From assembly GCA_907164885.2 (NCBI GenBank), contig OU015490.1, forward strand, positions 232,102,241 to 232,166,240: DNA of 64,000 bases, written 5' to 3'. This DNA is from Dolomedes plantarius (taxonomy: Eukaryota > Arthropoda > Arachnida > Araneae > Dolomedidae). Of this stretch, positions 1 to 46,502 are shown piece by piece. The notes below the pieces were generated by a model, which was not told the origin of the DNA, ran no database searches, and was given only the letters and a program-made list of their open reading frames with translations. The first letter of the stretch is position 1. Every line of letters begins with the position of its first letter. The position numbers were made by a program, and so were the translations under genes.

Positions 1-520
1 CAGGTAGTTTATTTTCTCCTACCAATTTTTCTACCACTACAGATTACTGTTAATATTTCAATTATCTTCGATGTTCAACAATTTTTGCTAGTTTCACTTC
101 CTAAATTCAGAACCATTAGCAATGATGAGAGCCGATTTTCAGATATCTAACAGACTCCATGCCAGTTCGTACAATGGTCCCCCTTGGCGTTCCATCTGAT
201 TGAATTCACTTCACTCACGGGATAGAAATACACCGCCTTTGATTGATTAGTGCTTGTGTCCTTTATAAGTTATACGATGAATGAAACGTCATTTAGTCTT
301 ATTGTAAGGCTGAATTTGTAAGTTTGCACGTAAGACCAGATTTGATTCTCTAATTATTGTGTATTTCGAAGATAATTTCGATGAGGAACGGAAAGTTTCA
401 GATGTTAAAGCTTTAGTTTATTCCATATGTTTATTCCATATATTCATTTCTAAGCCATTTACAAAAATTAACGCTAACAAAGATGAGAACAGTGAAGGGC
501 TTTAAAAGCAAAAATCTTAC
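1..520. other. Intron 10 of the C3-like gene (partial), no recognised element
   Basis: This is downstream (minus-strand sense) of exon 10. The first bases resemble the CAGGTAGTTT start of the dispersed repeat at 2359 and 10314. Otherwise I see nothing I can name. Confidence 0.4.
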
Positions 521-33461
<32,941 letters not shown>

Positions 33462-33550
33462 ACCGCTTAAGAATCGAAATGGAAGTTTATTCGAATAGCT
33501 CTGTTGAAGGTTTATGTAAAGTCTTGGGGAAAATGAATTTCTTCCGGAAC

Positions 33551-33560
33551 TATATTTATG
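33551..33560 (-). promoter_or_regulatory. Possible TATA box of the C3-like gene
   Basis: On the minus strand CATAAATATA lies about 90 nt upstream of the proposed start codon. A TTCATTTT (initiator-like) lies about 24 nt further downstream, near 33534. Position and spacing are plausible for a short 5' UTR, but in DNA this AT-rich TATA-like strings are common. Confidence 0.3.
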
Positions 33561-33599
33561 TGCAACTTAAGATAAAATGAAATCTTTCGGTATTTTCCT

Positions 33600-34700
33600 G
33601 AACTCTGATCTCACTTACAGTCTTCACCAGATAACAGAATCTTTCCGTAGTTTCAACTTAAACCAACCAAGAAAGAAAACAGAAAAAGAAAGTATTTTGT
33701 GATGATTTTGTCAAATGATAATCTTGTTTATAACCCGAGTGGACTGGGCAGTAGATTTTTTTTAAATTTTCAAGTGTGTATGGAAAAATAATCATTCTCA
33801 TCAGTAGATTAGACATGCACGTATCGGAGTTCAGGGCTGGACGGAAAATCCCTACTGATTATTAAATTAAATGAAAGGACGCAATAATGTTTCTTAACAT
33901 GCTAATCAAGTAGACCATGTTATTTTTTTTAATAATTCCCATAGAAATCATGACTGTTGTAGTTACAGGGACCAATTTTAGTAGTTAAATTTGAAGAGGT
34001 AAATTTCTATCATTTCTGGGTATTTTTAATAGAAAAAACAATTAGGTAGATTTAAAGACTAATAAATTATTTTCTTTTAATTTATGATAGATATTAATTA
34101 CCTTAATCATACCCGAAATTAGAGGAAACTTTTTAGCAGGAACACACAGATTTTATTATGAATATTAAGAAGCTGCATTTACCTGTTATTAATTAGTTTG
34201 TATAACCAATGAATTGCCTTAGACTTTCATTTGTGTCTTTTTTCATAATTGTAAGCAGTTAGGCAGATTCCCCTTGATTGTTTTATTAAAATGGTGATTA
34301 AAAATGATGTTACCTTCAATTTTAGTTAAATTAAAATAAACAATTATTTTTTGTGACTAATGCATTAACTTTGTTTTCAATTTTTCTGAGTTTTCTATGA
34401 GAGTAAGCAGTTGAGAGATATTCTGAGTAATTTATTTCTTTCATTAAATTTCCTCTGTTATTTAAATATAGAAAATATAATAAGAAAAATTCTGAAACAG
34501 AACGGGTATAAATACAAAAAAATTTCTAAAAATTCTCGGGATCGACATTCGTGGTTTACAGAACGATATACGCAACATAGAACAGAAATTTTCAGAAAAT
34601 ATAATATACTATACGAATAAACACCCCTTAAACTCTAAAATAAAATTTACAGTCACTTCCCTAAACTACTAGTATTCTCTATACAACCTCCTAATATCAG
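33600..34700. other. Upstream flank of the C3-like gene, nothing else recognised
   Basis: This holds the presumed promoter-proximal sequence. A 69-codon frame at 34411-34620 has no recognisable family. Confidence 0.3.
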
Positions 34701-34703
34701 GTA

Positions 34704-35526
34704 CAGGTGACCCTCCTATAACACGGTATATAGGTTCCTAGAAAATGCCGTGTTGTGTGAAACTGTGTTATATGAGTCCTAGAGACAGTACAAAAAATGG
34801 GGTTACGTTCCGAAAATTACTAAAAACATTTTTTTTAAATTCCATATAAGCAAGTTAATTTTTATTAAAAATATAAATGTATGTATAACACAAAACGAAA
34901 AGAAACAAAAAATATTATTTTCATTTAATGTGACATTAATTTAATAAGTGTCTTCCTCATCACTGCGAAGTACAATCAAACGAGAACATGTTTTCGGTTG
35001 AACGATGTCACCTTCACTTTCGGAAGATTTTTCTTCATTTAGATTTTTTGCACCTTCTATCCTCTTTAAAATGTCTGTAATTTTGGTTTGTTTACTGGTT
35101 CTTACAAGTTCATTGCAGATTTCACGGTATGAAGATAGATAATTTTGCAGATCCCTATTGGATTTTCGGCTTCTTTCAGCGGAATTGTCTGCATTCAAGA
35201 AAAATTATTCAAGATTTTCAGCTAAGCTTTCTTAGAATTTTATAGAGTTATAAATGAATAAATTATATTTTCATGTAAAACCACTATAGTTTATTGTTCC
35301 TTCCCATTATTATTTTAAGGCAATTTGGTTTTTAAATGTATTAAACAAGGATTATGATATCTAGTGCTGTAGAAGTACAGTGTTGTATAATGGTTTTCGC
35401 AAATTTTTAATCGTATTAGAGCGAAACCGTGTTACAGGTTGCAGTGTTATACTAGGGTTCCAACAATTTATCCTATCGTGTTAGAGCAAATCCGTGTTGT
35501 AAGATACCGTGCTGTAGGAGTACCTG
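34704..35526. mobile_element. pogo/Tigger-like element (823 bp), internally deleted
   Basis: Left end CAGGTGACCCTCCTATAACA then CGGTAT; right end, reverse complemented, CAGGTACTCCTACAGCACGG then TAT. GTGTTATA/GTGTTGTA subterminal repeats are abundant at both ends. TA precedes the left end and follows the pattern at the right (TACCTG-GA, decayed). The interior minus-strand frame at 34941-35198 (MNADNSAERSRKSNRDLQNY ... SESEGDIVQPKTC) could be an acidic C-terminal tail of a Tigger transposase. That is a guess. Confidence 0.6.
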
Positions 35527-35675
35527 GACGTGCTGTAGGCTACCTGTATATTCAAAATTCCTAATAAACACTATACCAGATATTACCAAACTTTTTTGAT
35601 TCTCGGCGCTCTTGCTGAATCCAGATTTTCTTAAGGGGCCTTTATCTACGTCAAATACACTTTCTGAATTAGCGA

Positions 35676-35918
<243 letters not shown>

Positions 35919-36219
35919 AATTAGGGTTAAGGCTGTTGTGTTCTCACCCTTTTGGATTCGCTTCCCTCAATGTGAAACTATGGAGAAAATTAGTCTGCTG
36001 TTTAAGCTCCATAAATGCTGACAATCCAATAAAAATGGTATTTTCAGATAACTTCAACTTTTTTGAACCTTGCAACAGGATTCATTTTATAAATTTCATC
36101 CCCGAAAGGAATTTATGAGAGTTTTAAACACACTAGACCAGAATTTTCTCCGAATAATTTAAATTTATTTGAGTGGTTGAGCTCAATTATTTGCATGGTT
36201 GAGCTCAATTTTGACAGAG

Positions 36220-36395
36220 CACCCCTTGGGTTGCTCTGTCAAAATTGAAGAGGCAACTAGCTAAGTCGGACTCCAACCCTTGTGGTGCTATTATATAAAC
36301 CGCAGCCGCACACTTCAGCTAGAAGCCCTAATGGACCTGGTCTGAATCTTCCAGCTAGGAGGCATTAGAAATAACAACAACAACAACAAATATGC
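36220..36395 (+). repeat. SINE fragment, 5'-truncated (same family as 13201)
   Basis: GTTGCTCTGTCAAAATTGAA, CTAATGGACCTGGTCTGAAT and GGAGGCATTAGAAATAACAA match the 3' half of the 13201 copy. It ends in (AAC)n. The tRNA-like head is absent, as expected of truncated reverse transcription. Confidence 0.75.
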
Positions 36396-36426
36396 AAAAC
36401 TATAATGACCTGCTTTCTTTGTCAAT

Positions 36427-36427
36427 A

Positions 36428-36487
<60 letters not shown>
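36427..36487. repeat. (TA)n microsatellite
   Basis: About 30 TA units shortly after the SINE tail. Confidence 0.95.
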
Positions 36488-36489
<2 letters not shown>

Positions 36490-36491
<2 letters not shown>

Positions 36492-37810
36492 TGTTTATCT
36501 AGTAAAAATCAATTTTTCTGGAAACCATACAGCTACCATAATTATGTATAAATAACTTTAAAAATGCAATATTACATGAAATTCTAAAATGTGTTCTGTA
36601 TTTACTACAATCTGTAAATAAAAACGACAAATAATAAAAATCTATATAACATAATGGTAAACAACAGCTTTGTAAATAAGTTCACGACGCTAGTCCGAAT
36701 GTTTTGCCAGCCACTGGGCGTTGCTATCATCTATCCAAATCTGACCCACGGCCAACGAAATCTGGGCAACGATCAGAGACCTTCCCGCGCGTGGGACACT
36801 GCTGCATGGGCTGGACTCAATTTGCGGCGGGCTTTATCCGGTATTCGAGGCCGAGCATGGAAGGCACAACCATTCCACGATGTAGGCGGCGTTCATAAAC
36901 AAACACTTTCACTTCTGAAACCTTGAAAAGTAAATTTAACTCAAGAGGATGTAAGTTTTGTAAAGAGATGTGCATCCTTCAATGATTGTGTAATTAAACA
37001 TCCCCATCCAGAGAGTGAAAGAACTTAGTTGTGATACCGTTATAAAATAGTGAGAAAACAGTCTTCAACTTATTATGATATTTTAAGAAGTTTTTTTTCT
37101 TCGAAGTACTCCCTCATCTATGAGAGATTAAGAACCACTGGTCTAAATAGTTGCCCGAAGTCTACACCAGATTTGCTAAATATTATTTTAAATTTTAGGT
37201 ATCCCAAAATTATATTTTGAGACGATATTCAGCGACAGTTTTTAGAAATAGGTATCCTGAACACCCTATATGTACGTGTCACCATCCGGTACATCTGTAT
37301 CGGATAGTGTCACATTTGCTGTAAAACGGCAGATTTCTAACAAACACTTTTTTTTTTTATAAAACTGAGGTAGCACCTCTTGTCTACATAACAAAGTATT
37401 AATAAATTCATTATGAACATAAAACAGAAAAATAGAATTGTACACACAAAACAGAATTACTAGAATATAGTGAAGAAATGCTAACCAACGCAATTCAGCC
37501 CAATTTGTTTGCTGTTTTTTACATCTAATGGGAAACGAAAGGAAATGTGCTTTCAATTCTGGTGATTGCAGTCATCACCAAAAGAGTAAAGAAAGACTTT
37601 TGAAAGAAATACGTCGGATATAAGATAATACAGATCAAGGTATACGCCAAATTAAAAAAAATAATAAGAAAAATTTTGAAATGAAATTCTTTCGATAATT
37701 GCAAAGAAAGATTTCCAGAGAAGCCAGAAACATAAAAATCCCATAAAATTTGTCACCTCAACCTAGTATTGCCCTGGCGAGTTACTGATCTATCAAAACA
37801 GAGATGAGCC
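36490..37810. other. Intergenic; GC-richer patch at 36660-36920
   Basis: A 90-codon frame (36654-36926, MVNNSFVNKFTTLVRMFCQP...) lies in unusually GC-rich sequence. I recognise no domain. TTAAGAACCACTGG near 37128 resembles an hAT end. Not enough for a gene call. Confidence 0.3.
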
Positions 37811-37813
37811 TTA

Positions 37814-38414
37814 GGCCGTCCGCACACGGAGCGACTCAAAGGAAACTGAACTGGTTAGCGACTGAAATTGCTTATCGGTTGCAAACTTGTTAGTGATGCA
37901 ACCGATAGATTGGCCAAGTGATTCAAATCAATAGTTTGAGACCTGTCATGGAAGGAAGAACATCATTATTCCGGGTATTATTTTTAGTTAAATTATTATC
38001 AGAAATTAATTTATTTTAAAAAATCGTCACAATAGATTGTCTTTGATCAATCGTTTAAAAATGGACTGTACATATGGGCGCACATATTCCATGCAACAAA
38101 AAACGTTAGAATTTCATTTCATCGCAAGGCAGAAGTCACGTGACTCGTGTACCTCATTTGTCAGCTTGCCAAAAGAGCGGCTGTAACATAGATTGTGTAA
38201 TAACACGCACACCGCAAGAGAAACTGGCGACTGAAGTTGCTAGCGACTCGAGACGTTGAGTCGCCTACGACTGATTACAAAGCTGACGGGTTTGTAACCA
38301 GTTGCACCGTGTGCGTGGCTCCATTCAATTACATAGGTTACTACTCATCACGGCTTGGTTTGTGATTGGAGTCGGTTATCAGTTTCTTTTGAGTTGCTCC
38401 GTGTGCGGACGGCC
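37814..38414. mobile_element. 601-bp PIF/Harbinger-type MITE
   Basis: GGCCGTCCGCACACGGAGCG on the left mirrors GCTCCGTGTGCGGACGGCC on the right. Identical TTA direct repeats sit at 37811-37813 and 38415-38417. TTA duplication with GGC-rich ends is diagnostic of Harbinger elements. Many GCGACT/AGTCGC boxes repeat in both arms. There is no coding sequence. Confidence 0.85.
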
Positions 38415-38645
38415 TTAATTGGGCCAAATCAACCGTCCTTGGCGACTGTAAGCAATATCTGGAGCAAATGTTTGCGCATAAAACGTAAAACAGCCGATAT
38501 CCAACGAAATTTTTCAATTTTCGGTTAAAAAATAATTTTTAAATGGAGCTGACGTTAGTCTATATGTATTTCAATCTGTATCACGAATTAATAAATACTG
38601 GCTTTAAAGGGGGGAAAATATAATAAATTTTTTTCTCTATGAACG

Positions 38646-39030
38646 GGAAGCGATAATTCTTGTCTCCAAAGCTGATATTGACGTCATACTCCGATGGTGT
38701 ATTTCATTTAGCATAATCGTTTTCACGGTAATCTAATGTACGTATGCATGTAAATTTTTAAAAAAAATTATCTAAAATGTTCCCTAAGTACATTAGCATG
38801 GGAAACGACAGTTCTTGTCTCCAACGCTTAGAAAGTGACGTCACACACGGATGGCGCACATGGTACAGTCATAATCGTATTCCCACTAATCAATTGTATG
38901 GATGTAAATAAATAATATATATTGTTTTCTGTGGATGTTAGCATGGGAAGCGACAGTTTTTGTCTCCAAAACTGAAATGGTTTAGTCATAATCGTATTCA
39001 CGCAAAATTTTGTCTATTAATGCATGGCAT
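38646..39030. repeat. Tandem repeat, about 150-bp unit, three diverged copies
   Basis: Units start near 38646, 38801 and 38946. All share GGRAGCGAYARTTYTTGTCTC (the second reads GGAAACGACAGTTCTTGTCT) and, 70-90 nt on, CATAATCGT. Two units also have TGACGTCA. Spacing is about 156 and 144 bp. Confidence 0.75.
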
Positions 39031-39311
39031 CAGTTTTACGATATTTAGATAATTAGTGTGTTCTACAAAGATCATGCGAGGATACCACTTTGTTACAGTT
39101 CCGAAAATTGTTACCTGGGTAGAAGGATTCAGGCATTTGTATAGAAATCTAGTTTCTATGAGATACTAGGAGGAATAAATGATCAATGTATTAGCATGCA
39201 AAATGGTTGCTTTTTAAATTCATTAATTCTAATATAATGAAGCAAAAATGCGATGTATGTATGTTGATGAATTGTATATTTATAAATCTAAACGAAACCG
39301 ATTGTCAAGTG

Positions 39312-39488
39312 ATGTATGTATGTATGTATGCATGTATGTATGTATGTATGTATGTATGTGTGTATGTATGTGTGTGTATGTATGTGTGTATGTGTGTGTA
39401 TGTATGTGTGTATATGTATGTATGTATGTATGTATGTATGCATGCATGTATGTATTCATGTATGTAAGCATGTATGTATGTATGTATC
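39312..39488. repeat. (TATG)n microsatellite
   Basis: About 177 bp of TATG with TGTG and CATG variants. The VCMYVCMY-type peptides here are artefacts. Confidence 0.97.
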
Positions 39489-39499
39489 CACACATCCAC

Positions 39500-40511
39500 A
39501 CAGAGCTAATGGTCGTCTATGAAACTTGAAATCCGTCCATGACATCCAGGACGTACTATCGAACTCGATAAGATGAAAAAATTGAAGTCTAATAGTCGTA
39601 CTTCATTTCGACGTCTATTAGAGATCTAAGACGTATTATATAAACTATAAGTCCTCTAAGTTTCTATGTCTAATAGATGAAGCCTATATAGTCGGCATCT
39701 ATAAAATATACTGATATAGACATCTTATGGAGCTCTTTTAAAGCAGCTCCGTCCAAAAACGCTATCTATATAGCCTGATGAACAAACTACACTGATGCTG
39801 TGTTATTTGTTACCGAGTGCACCTGAATTCTTCATTTGGATCTATAATCACTGCGGAATATTGCGGATATTCTTGCTCCACAAGTTTATATCGACTTCCT
39901 TTATTTGTTTTAAGATAAGTGTTGATTCTTAAATAATTTACGCGTAAGGTATAAAGACACCTTTGAAACGTCAATTTCTGTCAAAATATCGATGTTTTAT
40001 TTTTGCTATTTTATGAATGCCCAATCTTTTACTTTCAAAATCTGTTTGAATTTTGTTTCTAGCTAGTCTAGAACCCAAGTTATTGATATTTCAATATTGC
40101 TTGGCGGTGAAATTTTACAACTGAAAGTACGTTTCTGCAAACCAGAAGTAAGAAAAAATGTTTGTTTACATCGCTGTTTTTCATGATTTTGTTAGAAAAA
40201 CTGATTATATACGCACATAAAAACAAAAAAATAGTTTTTTAAGCATCTTAATAATATTAAGAATTACATCTGGCAATGTTATTCACCTAATTTTGTTTTA
40301 GAAATTGGCATTAAACTGTGCATTCCAAATCATTGTTTACGCATGAGTTTGCTTTTGATCTAATCATTTGAAAGTCACTAAATCAATTTATTTTTCTCGA
40401 TATATTTAGTTTTTTTTCAACGAAAATGCCAAAAAGTACTTCTAGAAAACGCAAATGTAAGTTTTATAGTAATAATTTACAAATAAAGAAAATAATAATA
40501 GAAAATATATT

Positions 40512-40512
<1 letters not shown>
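39500..40512. other. Intergenic, nothing recognised
   Basis: The part 39530-39720 is rich in short GTCTATTAG/CTAATAG repeats in both orientations. No gene or element end can be defined. Confidence 0.35.

Positions 40513-40571
<59 letters not shown>
40513..40571. repeat. (TA)n microsatellite
   Basis: About 29 TA units just left of the pogo-like element. Confidence 0.95.
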
Positions 40572-40576
<5 letters not shown>

Positions 40577-40598
40577 AACATATATACATATATACATA

Positions 40599-42136
40599 GG
40601 GGAAAGTAGGGTAAGATGACGAACTCGGTATTTCTCCGACGCAATCATATATAGCAGCACCTGTCCAGGCAATTCTTAAGACTCTAGTATTGGGATATGA
40701 CGCCCACTACAAATAATATAAGTTGAGATCATTTTGTGAGTAGTGTCGACTCAAATGTATTTCTTTAATCTGTGTTTGTAAATTTTGGACTTCACAGCGC
40801 AAGGAATTATCCGACTACAGTAAGTTATTTTTTCTCCTCCATTTTTCTCTCTGAAAATTCAACTCGTAACGTTAAAAATCATGTATGCTATAGTTTATTT
40901 ACGATAAGCTTGGATACTGATAAACAAGTTGAAATCGAAAATGGCGTCGTGGGGTAAGATGACGAGGAGCCTACCTTAGAATTAGTACTGTCCAGATTGC
41001 TGTGAACGGTTTCAGAGCTACTGGCATTGAGCCTCTAGACAGCAATATTTTCACAGACGAAGATTTTCACGCTTCATACACCACTGATGTTGTTGAAAAC
41101 AACCAATTAGATTATCCTACCATTTGTCAGCAGCACATTTCATCGTCCTTTCCTCCTGAACCTACCATTTAATCAACCCTATCTCCACAGCCATCATCTT
41201 CCTTAGCTCTTCCTCCACTTACGATGGCCAGCAAGAAAACAACCAGGAAACCAAGGAAGAAACTGCCTTCTTAAAACATTTCTGGATCTCCTGTAAAACA
41301 ATCTCTTGAAAAAAAAGAAGAAAGAAATACAATTAATGGAACTTAAACGACAGGAAAGATTAAAAAGGAAGCTGAAATATTAGCGTCAAAGAAAGCTAAA
41401 GGTTTACCGAAAACACCTAGAGAAAGAAGGACAACTAAAATGCGTCAACGGGATTACTGGTCATCTGATGAGTCATCACAAGAAGTTCCATATGTGGAGG
41501 ACGACGACTATGATACTGAAACATTATTGGAAAAAGACCGCATTATTTGAGGGGAGGAGGGAAAGGACGAATTATGATATCAGTGCTTCAGGTGCAAATC
41601 TTGGGCACATGCTCAATGTTCCGGCTGGGATGATAATGAAGCGAAACACAGACCCTGGAAATGCGATTTTTTTATATGAACTGTATTACCTATGTTTTTT
41701 TCTTAATTTTTGTATCTAATTCTTTAAGTTTTTGTTTCATTATGGGTAATCTGTCATTGTATTTTTAGTGTTACCTGTGCCTTTTTCACTAAATACCTAA
41801 GTGAAATTGTTTCTCTGCATTTTTGAAAATAAACCTTTATATCTTGATTTATATTGTTATCGGTTCGTCATCTTACCCACCGCCCTTAGTCATCTTACCC
41901 CACCTTATGGGTAAGATGACGAAAATTAGTTTGTTGGGGGAAAGGGAATATTTTGCCATCTTCCAAGAGGAGATGAAATCGTTTCAATTTTTTTTCCTAT
42001 AAAACATAAAGATTGAAAGAAGTCTTTCTGTAAATTTCAGGTTTTCAAACCACTTATTGAATTCAGGAAAAATATTTGAAGCTTCGTCATCTTAATTACG
42101 TCATTTGAAGTTCGTCATCTTCCCCCACCTTCCCCC
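40599..42136 (+). mobile_element. pogo-like element (1.54 kb), internally deleted
   Basis: Left end GGGGAAAGTAGGGTAAGATG then ACGAAC; right end, reverse complemented, GGGGGAAGGTGGGGGAAGAT then GACGAAC. The box GGGTAAGATGACGA is repeated at 40952 and around 41866-41930 in both orientations. The interior retains only the C-terminal part of a DDE_1 (pogo/jerky-type) transposase. (TA)n lies on both sides. Confidence 0.7.
41001..41660 (+). pseudogene. C-terminal remnant of a pogo/jerky-type transposase
   Basis: [30 protein letters not shown] is the conserved 'F-x-x-T-G-I-x-P-x-(D/N)' block that ends DDE_1 domains. A basic linker (KKTTRKPRKK, KAKGLPKTPRERR) is broken by stops (for example TAA at 41170 and 41271). 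Last comes CFRCKSWAHAQCSG, a PHD-like Cys-His knuckle typical of this arthropod group. No catalytic core or CENP-B-like DNA-binding domain is present. Confidence 0.7.
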
Positions 42137-42137
42137 A

Positions 42138-43648
<1,511 letters not shown>

Positions 43649-43694
<46 letters not shown>
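43649..43694. repeat. (TA)n microsatellite right of the Tc1 element
   Basis: About 22 TA units. Together with 42138-42235 it is presumably one tract split by the insertion. Confidence 0.95.
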
Positions 43695-43695
<1 letters not shown>

Positions 43696-44988
43696 CACGG
43701 AGCTTGTTTTGCTCCCGTGTTTAAATATTATTCCTGCAGTCGTCATATTCTTTAATTAGTTGGGTGAGTGGCAGGGAATGACTCAATCAACAGTCCATGA
43801 TCTCTTAATCCTTCTTTATTGCGTTTCTTAAACGAACTATGCTCCAAGATAATCTATATCACGTAGCCATTTTGTCAATTTCCTCAGCACGCCGCCGCGA
43901 GCGACCGCTGTCAACGAAATTCCCACTCAATCTACCGCCAAAATTCTCACTTCTCAGCGCTCTTGTTGCACGGCGCATGTGCAGACCTCATCCCTGGGCA
44001 TCTGGAACCTCATTTTTGGTGATCATACATTTTAACTACGCCCCAAAACCTGTACCCTTCTAAAAATAAATCCTCTCGCTAGAATTTTTCGCTTTCTGCT
44101 CAAAGTGTCGCTTTTAAAGGATGATTTCCCCATAGAAATATACGCGCGCTTTGCAAATGGATTGCTATATTCTTATTATTTTAACCCCCCTTCCCCGTAC
44201 TTCTCAATTATATTTTGACAGCTCAGTTACGTTTTGACAACTTTCGCCCTCCCCGTCCCTCTGAAGGCGTGAACACAAAGAGTAGCTAATTCTCTGCAGC
44301 ACGTCCCCAGAAGAGGAAAGCAAAGTTTATTCCAGAACTAAATTAACCCATTGGAAAATGCTGAGTAGGCCTGCAGTCCCTAGTCAACAAATTCCCAACA
44401 AAACCCATCAATTTATTCTTAAATTTTCCTCTGAAACCTCCACATTACTCTTCTATCTATTCAAGATGACCTGGAGCAGTGGTTTTAAAAAATAAAGTGC
44501 ATATTCATAACAGTTTTACATCGAAATGGTCTTGAGTCTTGAAAATATGTATGTAATCATTGGTTAGTAAATCAGAAGGAAAGACATAGAGGTATTATCT
44601 GAAAAATCTCACTTAAATATGTCACATAAACACATTAAAATATTAATTACAATTTTCACTGGTCACTTGGACGGTTATTAGAGTTTACAAATGTCTCTAC
44701 CAGATGCTTACTCTGATCCTGAGTGGAGAATAATTTGACAGTCCTACAATCTGTCCACTCACTCTCACAATCTTAAAAAGTTCCAGTTTCAATCAGTTAC
44801 AGATGTATTTAATTTATTTACATAAAATCAGGATGGAAATATGAAGTATACATGAATGAAAAAAATTTGATGAAAATACTTGTGGTTGACCATCATGCTT
44901 GCCCCTGTAAAAACTCAGAGACATCACATATTAATAATTGAAAAATTTAGATTTTATCAACTTATCATATTACAAAATCATCTTGCAA

Positions 44989-45108
44989 AATCAACTTATA
45001 GATTCAACTTCTACAGATTCTATCAACTTATAGATTCAACTTCTACAGATTCTATCAACTTATAGATTCAACTTCTACAGATTCTATCAACTTATAGATT
45101 CAACTTCC
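44989..45108. repeat. 32-bp minisatellite, about 3.7 copies
   Basis: The unit ATCAACTTATAGATTCAACT plus TCTACAGATTCT repeats with almost no changes, so the array is young or homogenised. Confidence 0.92.
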
Positions 45109-46039
45109 CATGGGATAATTTTTCTCATATACTTAATTATCAGCATTGTAACATTACATAATATTATTTTATTTTAACCTAGGTTACAAGAAAGCGCATT
45201 TTCATTCTCGAGTTATGATACACACACAAATTTCACAATAATTGTACAATTTATCTACAAATCAATTCACCCTTATCAAAACATAAATATTATTGACACT
45301 TTTTATTTCAAAAATTCACAATGATAGATTCATTATGTTAAAACACCCTATAATTTCTGATTAGTTGTGCATAGTTGGGTCAGAGGAGAGCAGGTTCAGA
45401 ATTTTCACACAGTCTTAACCACAACAATGGTTTAAGTAATAAAATATTTGTTGTCACATTCGGTTGTTGGCTCAGAAGATCCAGAAAATCACATACAAAA
45501 GTTTTCTAGTAGAAAGTTTAACCAAGATAGCTTTTTTTTTCTAAGAATATTATTAATTTTAATTTAAGACCACACACAAAGTTTCAAAAAAGTGTTAGGC
45601 ACCCAACAAGTAAAATCAATTAAGAAATGGATCTCTGAGTTAGGAAGTTTTGGTCATATTCGGGAAAATGTAACCACAGTTCAGCACATTATACAAACAA
45701 AACATTGCAAAAATGGTAACAAGACATTTCAAAATAATCCAAAAATTAGGTTTAGCCAATGTTCTTTCATTAGTTATTAAATTTCAATTCAAAACTAACA
45801 ATTGTTAAAAAACAAAAAAACTCAATATATATCATATTCTAGTTTAATTTCACAATATCATTAATTCCAATTTTATTATTTTATTTACTCATTTTTATAA
45901 TTTCAATTTTTTACTTGTAATTCGAACCAAAATTGTTTCTTAATTTCCCCCCCCCCTTCCCAAGAAAATTGTGCATGAAACAAAATTATTTTAATTTAAA
46001 CTCATTATGTGGATGAAAAGGCCTTAATCTGGTTGAGTG

Positions 46040-46489
46040 CACAATTTCACTCTTTATCCCAGTGTATTGGTTTGGTTTATCAATTTCAAAATTAACATTA
46101 GAAAGTTGGCTTAAAATTTTACAAGGACCTGAATAAGGTGGATCTAATTTTCTTGAATTTAGGTATTTAAATTATTCGTACATCACTAAGTCACCAATTT
46201 TAAAATTTGACTGTACAAAATGTCTATCTTATCTCTGTTTATTAATTTTATGGTGCTGAATGGTTCTTCGTACTGCAATCTTTCTTGCATCTTCAACTGG
46301 CGCATAATTTAATGAAGTTGTTTTAGGCAATGGTGAGTCATATGGTAAATGTCCAAATAAGAGGTAATTCGGGGGGAATCCAGTTACACTATGGGGTTGG
46401 ATATTATATTCAGAAGTTACTTGCTCTAAAATTTTGGTCCATGGAATTTTTTTCGAAGAAGTATTTACTTTACATCTTAATTTTGACAC
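46040..46489 (-). pseudogene. gypsy-type integrase C-terminal fragment
   Basis: IPWTKILEQVTSEYNIQPHS then VTGFPPNYLLFGHLP is the classic end of the gypsy/Ty3 integrase core. Weakly readable follow-on matches FKIGDLVMYE and LDPPYSGPCKIL (chromodomain-adjacent GPY-like motif). The 5' part is cut at 46502 where the hAT begins. Confidence 0.75.
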
Positions 46490-46502
46490 AATAGTTTTGA
46501 CA

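Larger units (their letters stand above)
43695..46502 (-). mobile_element. gypsy-like LTR retrotransposon remnant
   Basis: The minus strand carries the end of an integrase at 46489-46229 and, further along, decayed sequence to about 43695. There GAAACGCAATAAAGAAGGAT (polyadenylation signal) and a CA terminus (GCTCCGTGTCA) suggest an LTR end. GGGAAGGGGGGGG near 45950 could be a polypurine tract. Boundaries are not established. Confidence 0.4.

Noticed and set aside
150..240. Possible next C3-like exon on the minus strand (AVYFYPVSEVNSIRW...)
   Set aside because: There are no clear acceptor and donor in phase, and it does not resemble the MG4/MG5 sequence expected next.
36654..36926. 90-codon frame in a GC-rich patch
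   Set aside because: No domain, no splice context and two overlapping frames of similar length; too weak to call a gene.
39312..39488. CRISPR-like regular repetition
   Set aside because: Units are 4 bp without spacers; it is a microsatellite.
39207..39529. Several overlapping frames rich in Cys-Met-Tyr-Val or His-Thr-Tyr-Ile
   Set aside because: They are artefacts of the (TATG)n microsatellite on both strands.
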